Shown here piece by piece: positions 35,559-45,154 of a stretch of DNA of 64,000 nucleotides. Under the pieces are notes generated by a model. It did no database searches, had not been told where the DNA came from, and was given only the letters and a program-made list of their open reading frames with translations. The DNA comes from Spirochaetota bacterium. Lineage in GTDB: Bacteria > Spirochaetota > Spirochaetia > Treponematales > Treponemataceae. The translations under genes and the position numbers were made by a program. Position 1 is the stretch's first letter. Each line of letters starts with the position of its first letter. Location: the NCBI GenBank assembly GCA_023398165.1, contig JAEWSQ010000015.1, positions 1 through 64,000 on the forward strand, written 5' to 3'.

Positions 35559-36545
35559 ATGGCAAAAACGGGCAAAAGAGAAGTCGGTGAAGATATGAGA
35601 TTTGTTGCAGAACTTGCAGGAAATATTAAAACGTCAGTGAAATCTGTGTTTTCAGGCAGTGAAAAACCTGTCGATTTCTCAATTATGGGTCTTTTAGGGG
35701 GGCTTCATGTCCTCATTGAAGATGTTCCCGGTGTAGGTAAAACAACATTAGCCTGCGCTCTCTCTCAATCTGCAGGTCTTTCTTTTTCCCGTATCCAGTT
35801 TACGCCGGATATGCTTCCCGGTGATGTTCTTGGAATGAATATCTGGAATCCTTCCGCTCATGAATTTCAATTCCGTAAGGGTGCGATCGAATCTCAATGT
35901 ATTCTCGCCGATGAGCTTAACCGCACATCGCCGAGAACGCAGTCTGCATTTCTTGAAGCCATGCAGGAGGAACAGGTTACCATTGACGGCGTCACAAGAC
36001 CGCTTCCAAAGCCTTTTTTTATGATTGCAACCCAAAACCCTGTCAGTTTTGCAGGTACTTTCCCTCTTCCTGAAGCGGAACTTGACCGTTTCGGTCTTTC
36101 GTTTTCCATCGGCTACCCGACAGAGGAGGAGGAACTCGAAATTCTTGCACTGCGCAAGGATTCTGTCAATGCAGGCATGCCCAAAATACTTCCTGCCGTT
36201 TCATCGAGCGCCGATATTGCAAAGGCCCGTGAGATTATATCTTCGGTGAAAGTAGTCGATGAAGTGATGCGCTATATTGTTGATATTGTCAGAATTACCC
36301 GGCAGAGCGATACTATCCGGCTTGGTGCAAGTCCGCGTGCTTCCGTTTTTTTACAGCGTGCTGCGCAGACTCAGGCTGCATTTGAAGGACGTGATTATGT
36401 GATTCCCGAAGATGTTCTGTCTGTAGCTCCCTGTGTTCTTGCCCACCGTATACTGCTGTCATCAAAGGCGCGGCTTGACCAGATAAGCGAATCTGAATGT
36501 ATTGTTCAGGTATGTTCCAGGATTCCAAAACCGACGGGTTTATAA
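35559..36545 (+). CDS. MoxR-family AAA+ ATPase
   Basis: A 328-residue protein with Walker A EDVPGVGKTTLACAL, Walker B ILADELNRTSPRTQSAFLEAM, sensor IATQNPVSFAGTFPLPEAELDRF and the C-terminal lid. MoxR ATPases act as chaperones for metal insertion or for partner envelope proteins. The next gene encodes a DUF58 protein and the one after it a transglutaminase-like membrane protein, the usual MoxR neighbours. The gene lies 17 nt after the phosphorylase gene. Confidence 0.95.
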   Translation: MAKTGKREVGEDMRFVAELAGNIKTSVKSVFSGSEKPVDFSIMGLLGGLHVLIEDVPGVGKTTLACALSQSAGLSFSRIQFTPDMLPGDVLGMNIWNPSAHEFQFRKGAIESQCILADELNRTSPRTQSAFLEAMQEEQVTIDGVTRPLPKPFFMIATQNPVSFAGTFPLPEAELDRFGLSFSIGYPTEEEELEILALRKDSVNAGMPKILPAVSSSADIAKAREIISSVKVVDEVMRYIVDIVRITRQSDTIRLGASPRASVFLQRAAQTQAAFEGRDYVIPEDVLSVAPCVLAHRILLSSKARLDQISESECIVQVCSRIPKPTGL

Positions 36546-36546
36546 T

Positions 36547-37752
36547 ATGCGCCTTCGTATAAAACCTGCTTTTCTTGGTGTCTACCTGTGTATACTCGCT
36601 GTTACAGCTACTTTCTCAGGGCTTGCAGGATTTTTTTCGGTATTCATTGCCGTATTTCTTCCTGTTTTAACAGTTGTATCTGTTTTCCATCTGGTGTATT
36701 CATGGGCGGCGCTTGGTTTCCATCAGGATTTTTCGACCGATCATCCGGTCAAGGGTGAAACAGTATATTATTCACTGCATCTTGCAAATGAAAAATTTTT
36801 TCCGCTGTCGGGAGGCGTGTGCGCTTTTTCGAACCCCGGAACCGGCAAAGCCTTCGTAGATGAAATTGCACTGCCTCTTTTTAAATCAAAACCGGTACTA
36901 TATGAAGAGAAAATACGCTGTGTGTACCGCGGAATCTATATTATGGGTTTAACGGGCATCACGATACGGTCAACTCTCGCTCTTCTTGAAACAGAGCTTG
37001 CAATTGAGCCTAGAGTTTTTTATGTATTTCCCGAGCTTGTAAAATTTACCAGTCCTCTTGAAAGATTGGCACGGTCTTCGGGTATTACAGAACCCGACAC
37101 GCAAAGTTCCAAAGACGATATAACAATCTTTGAGTATGTTACGCCTCTGCTCAATGATACTGCGGTCCGCTCGATTGCATGGAAGCGCTGGGCTGCTACC
37201 GGTATTCCCAGCCGTATTGTAAACGGACGTTCGCGCTCTCCCGCATTGCGGATTGTGCTTGATTTATGGCCCGGAGAGGAATACCTGAGTGAAAGCGATA
37301 AACTTGCAAGTGAAGATATTGCAATGACCGCACTTTTCTCGGTAATGCAGTACATGGCTCAAAAATCCATTCCGGTTACTTTTTATGCCGGATCTGCAGA
37401 AAGACCTGTTCTTGTTGATACTATAGAGATATTTCAACAGGTGTTTGATCAATCGACCGGCATACTGTTTACCGATAAGACTTTCCCTTCTACGGCGTTT
37501 ACTCAGGGTTCTGCTACGCTTCTTATTTCAACCCGTTCTCTTGCTTCCTTCTTTTCACCGTATGAAGATGCTCTTCACGGAGCATACGAACCCCATCTTT
37601 TGTCATGTCCCCCTCCTTCACGGTACATGAAGGAAAAGGAAATGTTCGATGTGCTTACAGAGCGGAGGCGCAGTATGGGAAGCCACAGTTTACTGCGTAT
37701 AACAGATACTAAAAACGGGGCAGAGGAGGTGGTGTATGCATTCAGCAATTAA
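36547..37752 (+). CDS. DUF58 membrane protein
   Basis: A 401-residue protein starting at the ATG that follows the moxR stop by one base. Two membrane helices (LGVYLCILAVTATFSGL and FFSVFIAVFLPVLTVV) precede a beta-rich part. The DUF58 hallmark appears as SSKDDITIFEYVTPLLNDTAVRSIAWKRWAATG near residue 190-220, followed by a VWA-like part. Such proteins are partners of MoxR ATPases, with roles in envelope processes. The end overlaps the next gene by 17 bases. Confidence 0.85.
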   Translation: MRLRIKPAFLGVYLCILAVTATFSGLAGFFSVFIAVFLPVLTVVSVFHLVYSWAALGFHQDFSTDHPVKGETVYYSLHLANEKFFPLSGGVCAFSNPGTGKAFVDEIALPLFKSKPVLYEEKIRCVYRGIYIMGLTGITIRSTLALLETELAIEPRVFYVFPELVKFTSPLERLARSSGITEPDTQSSKDDITIFEYVTPLLNDTAVRSIAWKRWAATGIPSRIVNGRSRSPALRIVLDLWPGEEYLSESDKLASEDIAMTALFSVMQYMAQKSIPVTFYAGSAERPVLVDTIEIFQQVFDQSTGILFTDKTFPSTAFTQGSATLLISTRSLASFFSPYEDALHGAYEPHLLSCPPPSRYMKEKEMFDVLTERRRSMGSHSLLRITDTKNGAEEVVYAFSN

Positions 37753-39781
37753 ATTCCTTCTCTCATTTTTTCTGCTTATTGTATTACTATTTGTAAGCTT
37801 CATTCAGCTGTTTGTTTTTATGTATGTACTTGGAGCAGAAGGTCCCATTCTTGTATTTTTTATCTGGTTTTTACTGGCGGTAATGCTGACGTTTTTATAT
37901 TACTCTGTGAGTGTAAGACTAAAAATTCTTAAAACGGCTGCAGGGATTGCCGCCTTACTCTCAGTTGTTTTAGGAATTCTCGCAGTGCTTGTACAAATTC
38001 AGGTTACCCAGCGGTCTTTAGCGGAGGCATGGCTTGAAGTAGCACGTTCGGGAGAGGCTTTCGGATTTTTCTCCTTTTTTGCCGCCGAGGTATATGCATT
38101 ATTTATTTTTGTACAGGCAGTGTTCTTTTCAAAAAAGAAATATCTGTCCTTTGTATTTTCAATTCCCGCCGCGGCCTGCATCTGCTGCGGCATCGTTTTT
38201 AACAGCGCGCTCTTATTGTCAGGCACAATTGTTTTTGCGCTGCTTATGTATATTTTTTATTCACCGGGAACGGCTGCGCGTATCAGAGGAAGAATTGTAA
38301 GCAGTATTTTTCCCCTTGCATCCACACTTGTAATAGGCATTATTATTTCTCTTCTGGTGTGGTCAGGACCCGATCCATCTTTTCCTTCTGTTCCTGTTAA
38401 CCTGGCACCGATGGTACAGCGTTTTGCTCCCCAGTTTCCCCTTTTAACCAATATTCCCGGTTACGGTTTTTCACCGGAAACTCAAAAAATGCCGCGTTCC
38501 ACTTTTTTAACAACCCGCTCTCTCTTTGAAGTCTCGGGACAGCCTCTTTCCATTCATTATTTACTGACAGAACGCTTTTTGAACTGGCGCGGCACATCAT
38601 GGAGTAAAGATAACGAAGATAAGAATACACCAATTCCGGTCTCTGCTATCGGGGAAGGCAGCAGGCTAACCGGTTACTCCATTTCTGAATCAGTTCTGCT
38701 TACGCTGCTGGAAGATTTTTACAAAACTTTTCCGGTAAAAACAGACACCGTGGAAATCCGCATTCAAAATAACACCGGCATTTCTTATACCGCTGATGAA
38801 GCCGATGCCCTGCTTTTCGAGCAAAGTGTTAAGCGCGGTACCCAGGTACTTCTCCTGCAGTCCAAAGACAAATTTAATTATACAGAGGAGGAGATCCCTG
38901 CTCTAGATGCATCAGCTCAGCGTACATATACCAGTACCTACGAAGGTTCCTCCGAGTGGAAGAGTCTTGTGAAAAAAATAAGGGAACAGAGCTATACCCG
39001 TTCACAGGCGGAAGGCATAGAAGTTAAAAACACTTCTCCTGAATGGAAAAGGATGTATCTGAAAGTACTTTTAGAGTATTTTACAGACGGGTTTACCTAC
39101 TCACTCTCGACCGGCGCTCCGGTTACAGAGCAGAATCCGCTTGAGTATTTTTTATTCGAGTCGAAAAAGGGCTTCTGCATATACTATGCAAGCGCCTTTG
39201 TTCTTTTAGCACGTGAAGCAGGAATTCCTGCACGTATGGTTGAAGGTTTCAGGGTGCAGCTTGATGAAACAGGCAAAGGAAGAATTACCGGTTCCTCTGC
39301 TCATGCATGGAGCGAGGTTTGGATTGACGGGCAATGGAGAATTTTTGAGCCTACACCTCCGTTTATGAGCGATAATCCTTTTTCCTATGTTAACGAAAAT
39401 GACCGTTCTGCAAGAATTCAGCTGGAACAGCTGTTCGCCAATACAGCATCAGGAGCAGGTACTGACGGAAAATTGAAATATGATCTATTCGGACTGATAA
39501 AGAATAATTATCTGCTACTTCTGTTCATACTGTTAAGCCTTGCAGGAATTACTGCTGCCGTATTCATTCTTATTCCCGTGTTCAGCTCGGCAGAACGGAA
39601 AATTCAAATAAATGCAGGAAAGATGGTTCGTAAATATACTAAAAAAGGAATTGAGAGACCTGAAATTACAGGATGGGTGGAATGGAAAAAACAGGTATTT
39701 CTTATAAATAAAGAGGACGCTGAAACAGCAGATGCGATGATATATCTGGTTTACAGCGGAGGAAAAGCATCAGACTTGTAA
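37736..39781 (+). CDS. Transglutaminase-like membrane protein (TgpA type)
   Basis: A 681-residue protein. Residues 1-225 hold about six membrane helices; an extracytoplasmic part follows. The transglutaminase core lies near 470-550, with the Cys in FESKKGFCIYYASAFVLLAREAGIPARMVEGF, the His in SSAHAWSEVWIDGQW and the acidic residue in FEPTPPF. A last helix lies near residue 590. With MoxR and DUF58 it forms the common three-gene set seen in many bacteria, whose substrate is unknown. Confidence 0.9.
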   Translation: MHSAIKFLLSFFLLIVLLFVSFIQLFVFMYVLGAEGPILVFFIWFLLAVMLTFLYYSVSVRLKILKTAAGIAALLSVVLGILAVLVQIQVTQRSLAEAWLEVARSGEAFGFFSFFAAEVYALFIFVQAVFFSKKKYLSFVFSIPAAACICCGIVFNSALLLSGTIVFALLMYIFYSPGTAARIRGRIVSSIFPLASTLVIGIIISLLVWSGPDPSFPSVPVNLAPMVQRFAPQFPLLTNIPGYGFSPETQKMPRSTFLTTRSLFEVSGQPLSIHYLLTERFLNWRGTSWSKDNEDKNTPIPVSAIGEGSRLTGYSISESVLLTLLEDFYKTFPVKTDTVEIRIQNNTGISYTADEADALLFEQSVKRGTQVLLLQSKDKFNYTEEEIPALDASAQRTYTSTYEGSSEWKSLVKKIREQSYTRSQAEGIEVKNTSPEWKRMYLKVLLEYFTDGFTYSLSTGAPVTEQNPLEYFLFESKKGFCIYYASAFVLLAREAGIPARMVEGFRVQLDETGKGRITGSSAHAWSEVWIDGQWRIFEPTPPFMSDNPFSYVNENDRSARIQLEQLFANTASGAGTDGKLKYDLFGLIKNNYLLLLFILLSLAGITAAVFILIPVFSSAERKIQINAGKMVRKYTKKGIERPEITGWVEWKKQVFLINKEDAETADAMIYLVYSGGKASDL

Positions 39782-39812
39782 AAAACAGCGCAATGTGATA
39801 GAACGGAGTACT

Positions 39813-40607
39813 ATGAAAAATATGAAATGGGCACTTGTAACCGGTGCTTCTGCCGGTGTGGGAAGAGAAATAGCCAAAATTCTGGCACTCAAAGGCTGGA
39901 ATCTTATTGCGGCAGCCCGTTCGGCTGATAAACTGGCTCAACTTAAAGAAGAACTGGTTTCCTCAAATGCAGTACAGGTGGAAATACTTCCTGTTGACTT
40001 GTCAAAAGCAGGTTCAGCACAAAAAGTGTTTGATTACTGCTGTGAAAAGAATATTACGGTTGATCTTCTCATAAACAATGCAGGAACAGGAGCTTTCGGA
40101 GAAAGCGTTGTGCTCAAAGATTCTGTAGTACCGATGATTCAGCTGAATATAATAACTCTTACTGAACTTTGCGCCTTATTCGGAAGTCAGATGAAAGAAA
40201 GAAAAGAAGGTTCAATACTGAATGTCGGCTCTATTGCCGGAAATCAGCCTACATCCTATTTTGCCTCTTACGCGGCAAGTAAAAGCTATGTACTGAATTA
40301 CTCTCTTGCACTGCGGCATGAGCTTGCCCCATATAATGTACATGTAACGTGTGTTCAACCGGGCTATATTCGTACATCCTTTGATGACAACTGCAATGTG
40401 GTAAGTGAAAAATATAAAAAATTCTCTCACAAGAACGGAATGACGGCCTATGCAGTAGCACAATGCTGCGTCTCATCTGTCCTACATAAGAAGTCATATG
40501 TACGTGCAGGAATAACAAATAAAATAGCGGCCTTTGTTTCAGGTTTGATTCCCCGCAACTTTTTAGCATGGGTATTGTCTATATCAGTGCGTTCGATGAC
40601 AAAATAG
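39813..40607 (+). CDS. Short-chain dehydrogenase/reductase
   Basis: About 264 residues. It has the SDR cofactor motif VTGASAGVGREIAKIL, NNAGTGAFGESV and the catalytic YAASKSY (Tyr and Lys). The ending resembles the DltE/YqjQ-like branch with short-chain reductase activity on unknown substrates. The ATG at 39813 is used because CGGAGT precedes it; a GTG lies at 39795. It precedes a radical SAM gene by 38 nt. Confidence 0.85.
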   Translation: MKNMKWALVTGASAGVGREIAKILALKGWNLIAAARSADKLAQLKEELVSSNAVQVEILPVDLSKAGSAQKVFDYCCEKNITVDLLINNAGTGAFGESVVLKDSVVPMIQLNIITLTELCALFGSQMKERKEGSILNVGSIAGNQPTSYFASYAASKSYVLNYSLALRHELAPYNVHVTCVQPGYIRTSFDDNCNVVSEKYKKFSHKNGMTAYAVAQCCVSSVLHKKSYVRAGITNKIAAFVSGLIPRNFLAWVLSISVRSMTK

Positions 40608-40645
40608 AGAGTTTGTCCGTCTAAACTTTATTAAGGATTTTTTAC

Positions 40646-41839
40646 ATGAAAACAAATACATCTGTTCTCCCAAAACTATTATTTCTGAATCCGCGCTTAG
40701 CGTATAAAATGGGCCGCGGATTCTGTAAAATGGGTATAACAAAACTCAAGAAGAAGAGAAATTTCGGCTATAATCATATGAAGAACTTTTGTCTCATCTA
40801 CTTGAAGTTAACCCCGCTGTGCAATCTTCATTGCGTAATGTGCGGGCAAAGAGGAGACAAGGGTGTTTTAAAAGGCGACTTTGCCGCTAATGAAGCAAAA
40901 AGTATTGTGCCTTTAGAAACCTACAAGAAAATGGTTGATGAACTGGCTCCCAAAAAACCGGTATACTATTTATGGGGCGGAGAACCGTTTTTGTATCCGG
41001 ATTTAATACCGCTTGTAAAGTATATACAGGACAAGGGCAGTTTCTGCAGCGTAAATACAAACGGAACACTGCTTGAAAAGTATGCAGAACAGATCGTCCG
41101 CGACAAATGGAATACAGTTTTTGTCTCGCTCGATGCATTTAAAGATGTTAATGACTCTATGAGGGGAAAGGGATCATATGAGCGGGTTCTCAAGGGTTTT
41201 GAATCGATAAACCGTGAAAAGCAGAAGCAGGGATCCCGTCTCCCGTATATGGGCATCGTAACCACAGTTACGAAAATGAACTATATGTATCTTGCCGACC
41301 TTGCAGAAGCGACAAAAGAAATGCACATAGACTGGCACATTTATAATCTAGGCACGTATACAAACGATGCCATTGTGGCTGCCCAGAAAAAAATCATGAA
41401 AGACAAATTCGACACCGATATTGACTGTCTCGAAGGCTACAATACCGGCTACAATGAAGGTATAGACGGCTATAAACTTCACGATATTTTAACTAAAATT
41501 CATTCGACCGATTACGGCGATGTTTCGATTACTGTTCCTGCTCTTAATCCCGAGAAAGTTAATGAATATTACGGAAACCTTGAAACTCCGGTGCGGAATC
41601 GCTGTATTGTTCCCTGGTGTCAGGTAAATATCAATTATAACGGAGATGTTCACTTCTGCGCAGATTACCCCGACTATATTCTGGGAAATATAAAAGAGCA
41701 AAGTTTTGAAGAAATCTACAACGGAGACAGAGCAAACAAATTCCGCAAAGAAATAAATGAAAGTGAAGGGGGAATTTTCCCCGGCTGTCTGCGGTGCTAT
41801 CAGAACATGCTGTTCGGAGATAAAATTAAGGGCTACTAA
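40646..41839 (+). CDS. Radical SAM/SPASM-domain protein
   Basis: A 397-residue protein with the radical SAM cluster motif TPLCNLHCVMCG near residue 56 and WGGEPFLYPDLI as the SAM-contact region. A C-terminal SPASM-like region (RCIVPWCQVNINYNGDVHFCADYPDYILGN, then CLRCYQ) should hold extra Fe-S clusters. SPASM enzymes modify peptides or other substrates. No peptide precursor gene was seen next to it. Downstream is a PaaK-type ligase with its own promoter. Confidence 0.9.
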   Translation: MKTNTSVLPKLLFLNPRLAYKMGRGFCKMGITKLKKKRNFGYNHMKNFCLIYLKLTPLCNLHCVMCGQRGDKGVLKGDFAANEAKSIVPLETYKKMVDELAPKKPVYYLWGGEPFLYPDLIPLVKYIQDKGSFCSVNTNGTLLEKYAEQIVRDKWNTVFVSLDAFKDVNDSMRGKGSYERVLKGFESINREKQKQGSRLPYMGIVTTVTKMNYMYLADLAEATKEMHIDWHIYNLGTYTNDAIVAAQKKIMKDKFDTDIDCLEGYNTGYNEGIDGYKLHDILTKIHSTDYGDVSITVPALNPEKVNEYYGNLETPVRNRCIVPWCQVNINYNGDVHFCADYPDYILGNIKEQSFEEIYNGDRANKFRKEINESEGGIFPGCLRCYQNMLFGDKIKGY

Positions 41840-41866
41840 ATTTTATGCAGTCTGTCTTAAAAAAAC

Positions 41867-41895
41867 TTGTATAAAAAAAGCGGTGGTGGTATACT
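41867..41895 (+). promoter_or_regulatory. Leaderless promoter of the PaaK-type ligase
   Basis: TTGTAT (41867-41872) and TATACT (41890-41895) are exactly 17 bp apart. The ATG is at 41905, about 3 bases after the expected transcription start, and no Shine-Dalgarno sequence precedes it. Confidence 0.65.
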
Positions 41896-41904
41896 TATTA
41901 TATT

Positions 41905-43209
41905 ATGATTTTAAATCCAGAATATGAATGTATGAACACCGAAAGTTTGCGTGTCTTACAATTTGCCCGTTTAAAAAACCTTCTTGAACGGGTATATGCC
42001 AACGTGCCGTTTTACCGTCAGAAAATTGACGAGCTTGGTATTACGGTAGCCGATATCCGCTCTCTCGAAGATATTTCAAAGCTTCCCTTTACTACAAAAG
42101 ATGATCTGAGGCATACCTACCCTTACGGTCTTCTTGCGGTTCCGCAGTCGGAGATTGTGGAGATTCATATGTCGTCAGGCACCACAGGAATTCCGGTTGT
42201 AAATGCCTATACAAAAAGCGACATGGATCAGTGGACTGAAGGAATGGGAAGAACTCTTTCCGCCGCAGGCGCCACCAGAAACGATACCGTTCAAAACGCC
42301 TACGGTTACGGTCTTTTTACAGGCGGGCTCGGAGTTCATTACGGAACGCAGAGGATCGGGGCTACAGTTATTCCCGTCTCATCGGGAAATACAGAAAAAC
42401 AGCTCATGCTCATGAGAGATTTTAAAACAACGGTTTTTACCTGTACTCCTTCATATGCGATGTATATGGCCGAACAGGCTGGAGAAATGGGTATAGATAT
42501 TAAAGCTCTGCCCATTAAGGCAGGCTGTTTCGGTGCAGAACCGTGGTCTGAAAATATGCGTAAAGAAATTGAAAAAGCATGGAATATTAAGGCGTATGAT
42601 ATTTACGGATTAACAGAAATAACAGGACCCGGAGTTGCATTTGAGTGCGAAGCTCAATATGGTATGCATTTTAATGAAGATATGTGGTATCCTGAAATTA
42701 TAGATCCTGTAACAGGTATACCTCTTCCTGACGGAGAAAAAGGGGAACTTGTAATTACTACTATTCTAAAAGAAGGAACGCCGCTTATCCGCTACCGGAC
42801 AAGGGATATAACATTCATAATACCTGAGAAATGCTCATGCGGAAGGACCACCCGGAGAATTCATCGTCTGTTCGGCAGAACTGATGACCTCCTGATTATC
42901 CGCGGGGTAAATGTATTCCCGAGCCAGATTGAGCATGCGCTCATCGAGATTCAGGGTGTACAGCCGAACTATGTAATTCTTGTCGACCGCAGCCAGAAGA
43001 CGCATCTTGATGAGGTTGAACTTCATGTCGAGGTCAGCCCTGACCAGTTCTCTGATGAAACAAAGGGAATGGAAGCGCTGCGCGGAAAAATTGAATCGGT
43101 ATTGAAGAGCAAGCTCGGTATAGCCGTAAAAGTAAAACTCGTGGAACCGATGAGTATTGAACGTTCAATCGGTAAAGCAAAGCGTGTAATAGACAAACGC
43201 AAAATATAA
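41905..43209 (+). CDS. paaK: Phenylacetate-CoA ligase family AMP-forming enzyme
   Basis: A 434-residue protein with SSGTTGIPVVNAYTKSDMDQW (AMP-binding loop), GLTEITGPGVAFECE, and GRTDDLLIIRGVNVFPSQIE near the C terminus, the PaaK pattern. It forms phenylacetyl-CoA or a related aryl-CoA. In anaerobes the same enzymes pair with ACT-domain proteins, as here, where one follows 60 nt downstream. The substrate is therefore uncertain (phenylacetate, indole acids or others). The symbol rests on family. Confidence 0.85.
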   Translation: MILNPEYECMNTESLRVLQFARLKNLLERVYANVPFYRQKIDELGITVADIRSLEDISKLPFTTKDDLRHTYPYGLLAVPQSEIVEIHMSSGTTGIPVVNAYTKSDMDQWTEGMGRTLSAAGATRNDTVQNAYGYGLFTGGLGVHYGTQRIGATVIPVSSGNTEKQLMLMRDFKTTVFTCTPSYAMYMAEQAGEMGIDIKALPIKAGCFGAEPWSENMRKEIEKAWNIKAYDIYGLTEITGPGVAFECEAQYGMHFNEDMWYPEIIDPVTGIPLPDGEKGELVITTILKEGTPLIRYRTRDITFIIPEKCSCGRTTRRIHRLFGRTDDLLIIRGVNVFPSQIEHALIEIQGVQPNYVILVDRSQKTHLDEVELHVEVSPDQFSDETKGMEALRGKIESVLKSKLGIAVKVKLVEPMSIERSIGKAKRVIDKRKI

Positions 43210-43268
43210 GATACAGAGCGACTGAACAGTATTAAGCAGTTATTTCGCTAAACTAAGGAGGCGGAACT

Positions 43269-43685
43269 ATGAAAATTAAGCAAATATCAATCTTTTTGGA
43301 AAATACTGCAGGCCGCATTGCAGATGTTACCCGTATATTAAAAAACGGCGAAGTGAATCTGCGTGCAATAATGATAGCAGATACTGCCGATTTCGGCATT
43401 CTTAGAATTATTACCGATGATTCAGATAAGGCTTTGAAGGTACTCAAAGATGCAAAGTTTACAACACGCACTACCGATGTTCTTGCCGTAAGCATCAAAG
43501 ATACCGTCGGAGCCCTGCATGACGTTCTGTCGTTATTTGAGAAAAATACAATCAATATTGAGTATCTTTACGCTTCTCTTGAAAAAACAGGAGACAGGGC
43601 GGTAATCATACTGAAGGTAGAAGATGCGGAAAAGGGAATGAAGGTTATTACTGACAACGGCTTAAACACCATAGATTCATTCTAG
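43269..43685 (+). CDS. Tandem ACT-domain protein
   Basis: A 138-residue protein with two ACT domains: IKQISIFLENTAGRIADVTRIL (residues 3-65) and VLAVSIKDTVGALHDVLSLFEKN (71-135). ACT domains bind amino acids. Such stand-alone ACT proteins often sit next to aryl-CoA ligases in anaerobes, which suggests control of aromatic amino acid turnover. AAGGAGG precedes the ATG. Confidence 0.9.
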   Translation: MKIKQISIFLENTAGRIADVTRILKNGEVNLRAIMIADTADFGILRIITDDSDKALKVLKDAKFTTRTTDVLAVSIKDTVGALHDVLSLFEKNTINIEYLYASLEKTGDRAVIILKVEDAEKGMKVITDNGLNTIDSF

Positions 43686-43694
43686 TACTTTTCA

Positions 43695-43723
43695 TAGACC
43701 AAATCCGTTTTTTTTGATAGTAT
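43695..43723 (+). promoter_or_regulatory. Possible leaderless promoter of purB
   Basis: TAGACC (43695-43700) and TAGTAT (43718-43723) are 17 bp apart, and the purB ATG is at 43730, only 6 bases after the -10 box. No Shine-Dalgarno sequence is present. The -35 box is weak. Confidence 0.45.
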
Positions 43724-43729
43724 TACTCT

Positions 43730-45154
43730 ATGGAAACACGTAATATTTTCTTAAACATATCGCCATTGGATCACCGCTATTCATTATCTGAAGCCGCGGT
43801 TTTTGACAGTCTTTCTTCTTTTATCTCCGAGCAGGCTGCCGTCATATCATGTGCAAAGGCGGAGATTGCACTCATGAAGGCTCACCTGAGCGTGAGAGGA
43901 ACCTTAACAGAGGAAATCGAAAAAGAACTCGATACGGTCGCATGGACGATCGATCCCTCTGTTGTGTATGAAGAAGAGGAAAAAACCAAGCATAATATAC
44001 GTGCCCTTGTTAATGTGCTTAAAACGATGGTTCGCCCTGAAATTGCGCCTCTTGTGCATCTTGGAGCCACCAGTGTTGATATTCTTGATACTGCACTTTC
44101 TGTGCGCGTGAGGGACTGCATTCAGCAGGTTGTTCTTCCCCTGCTTCGGGAGCTTGAGCTGTGCCTGTGCGACATAGCACAGCGCGACGCATCTACTCCC
44201 CAGGTGGGAAGAACACACGGCCAGCATGCCGTTCCTATAACCTTCGGTTTTGCAATCGCAGAATATGTAAGCCGTCTTGGTAAATCAATTTTAGAAATTG
44301 AACGCCTGTCGAATACCTTAAAAGGAAAACTTGCAGGTCCTGTCGGAGCGTATAACGGCCCGTCAATGATTGTGAAAGACCCGGAAGACCTTGAAAGACG
44401 GTATTTATCGTATCTCGGTCTTGAACCTTCCGAACATTCAACCCAGCTTGTCGAACCCGAGTACCTCCTGCGTCTTCTTCTCGAATGCAATGTAGCCTTC
44501 GGTATTATTGCAAATCTTGCAGACGATTTACGAAATCTGCAGCGGTCGGAAGTAGGCGAGGTCTTTGAATATTTCAGTGCAACACAGGTTGGTTCTTCCA
44601 CCATGCCCCAGAAGCGTAATCCGTGGAACAGCGAGCATGTAAAATCTCTATGGAAGGCATTTGCTCCTCGTGTTATGACGTTTTTCATGGATCAGATATC
44701 TGAGCATCAAAGGGATCTTTCAAATTCCGCAAGCCAGAGATTTGTTGCAGATTATATTGCAGGTTTCGCTCTTGCCGCAGCCCGCATGAAGAGCGTCGTT
44801 TCGGGGCTTCAGGCCGACAAGGAAGGAATGGCTAGAAACCTGGCAAACTCGGGCGGTAAAGTCCGGGGCGGTGTTCTTGCAGAACCTGCATACATCCTTC
44901 TTGCAGAAGCAGGAGTATCAGATGCTCATGAAGTTATCCGCAATATAACACTCGATGCGGAAAAAAATCAAATAACCTTTTATGAAGCCTTATGCAAAGA
45001 CAGCTCATCGTATGCAAAAATTACCACACAGCTTGAAAAACTCGGGGTAAAAGATGCATCGGGCTTTTTTGAACATCCCGAGCGCTACAGGGGTCTTGCT
45101 GCCGAAAAGGCAAGCTTTCTTGCTAATAAATATAGCGAACTTATGAAGAAGTAA
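43730..45154 (+). CDS. purB: Adenylosuccinate lyase
   Basis: A 474-residue fumarase/aspartase-superfamily lyase with the signature GSSTMPQKRNPWNSEH and the catalytic His in VGRTHGQHAVP. It acts twice in purine synthesis (SAICAR to AICAR, and adenylosuccinate to AMP). The N-terminal LNISPLDHRYS fits purB. It stands alone rather than in a pur operon; guaB and queD lie 1-3 kb away. Confidence 0.95.
   Translation: METRNIFLNISPLDHRYSLSEAAVFDSLSSFISEQAAVISCAKAEIALMKAHLSVRGTLTEEIEKELDTVAWTIDPSVVYEEEEKTKHNIRALVNVLKTMVRPEIAPLVHLGATSVDILDTALSVRVRDCIQQVVLPLLRELELCLCDIAQRDASTPQVGRTHGQHAVPITFGFAIAEYVSRLGKSILEIERLSNTLKGKLAGPVGAYNGPSMIVKDPEDLERRYLSYLGLEPSEHSTQLVEPEYLLRLLLECNVAFGIIANLADDLRNLQRSEVGEVFEYFSATQVGSSTMPQKRNPWNSEHVKSLWKAFAPRVMTFFMDQISEHQRDLSNSASQRFVADYIAGFALAAARMKSVVSGLQADKEGMARNLANSGGKVRGGVLAEPAYILLAEAGVSDAHEVIRNITLDAEKNQITFYEALCKDSSSYAKITTQLEKLGVKDASGFFEHPERYRGLAAEKASFLANKYSELMKK

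Noticed and set aside
44122..44688. 188-codon minus-strand frame inside purB
   Set aside because: It is antisense to the conserved purB core; its Ser/Arg-rich composition is typical of a shadow frame.
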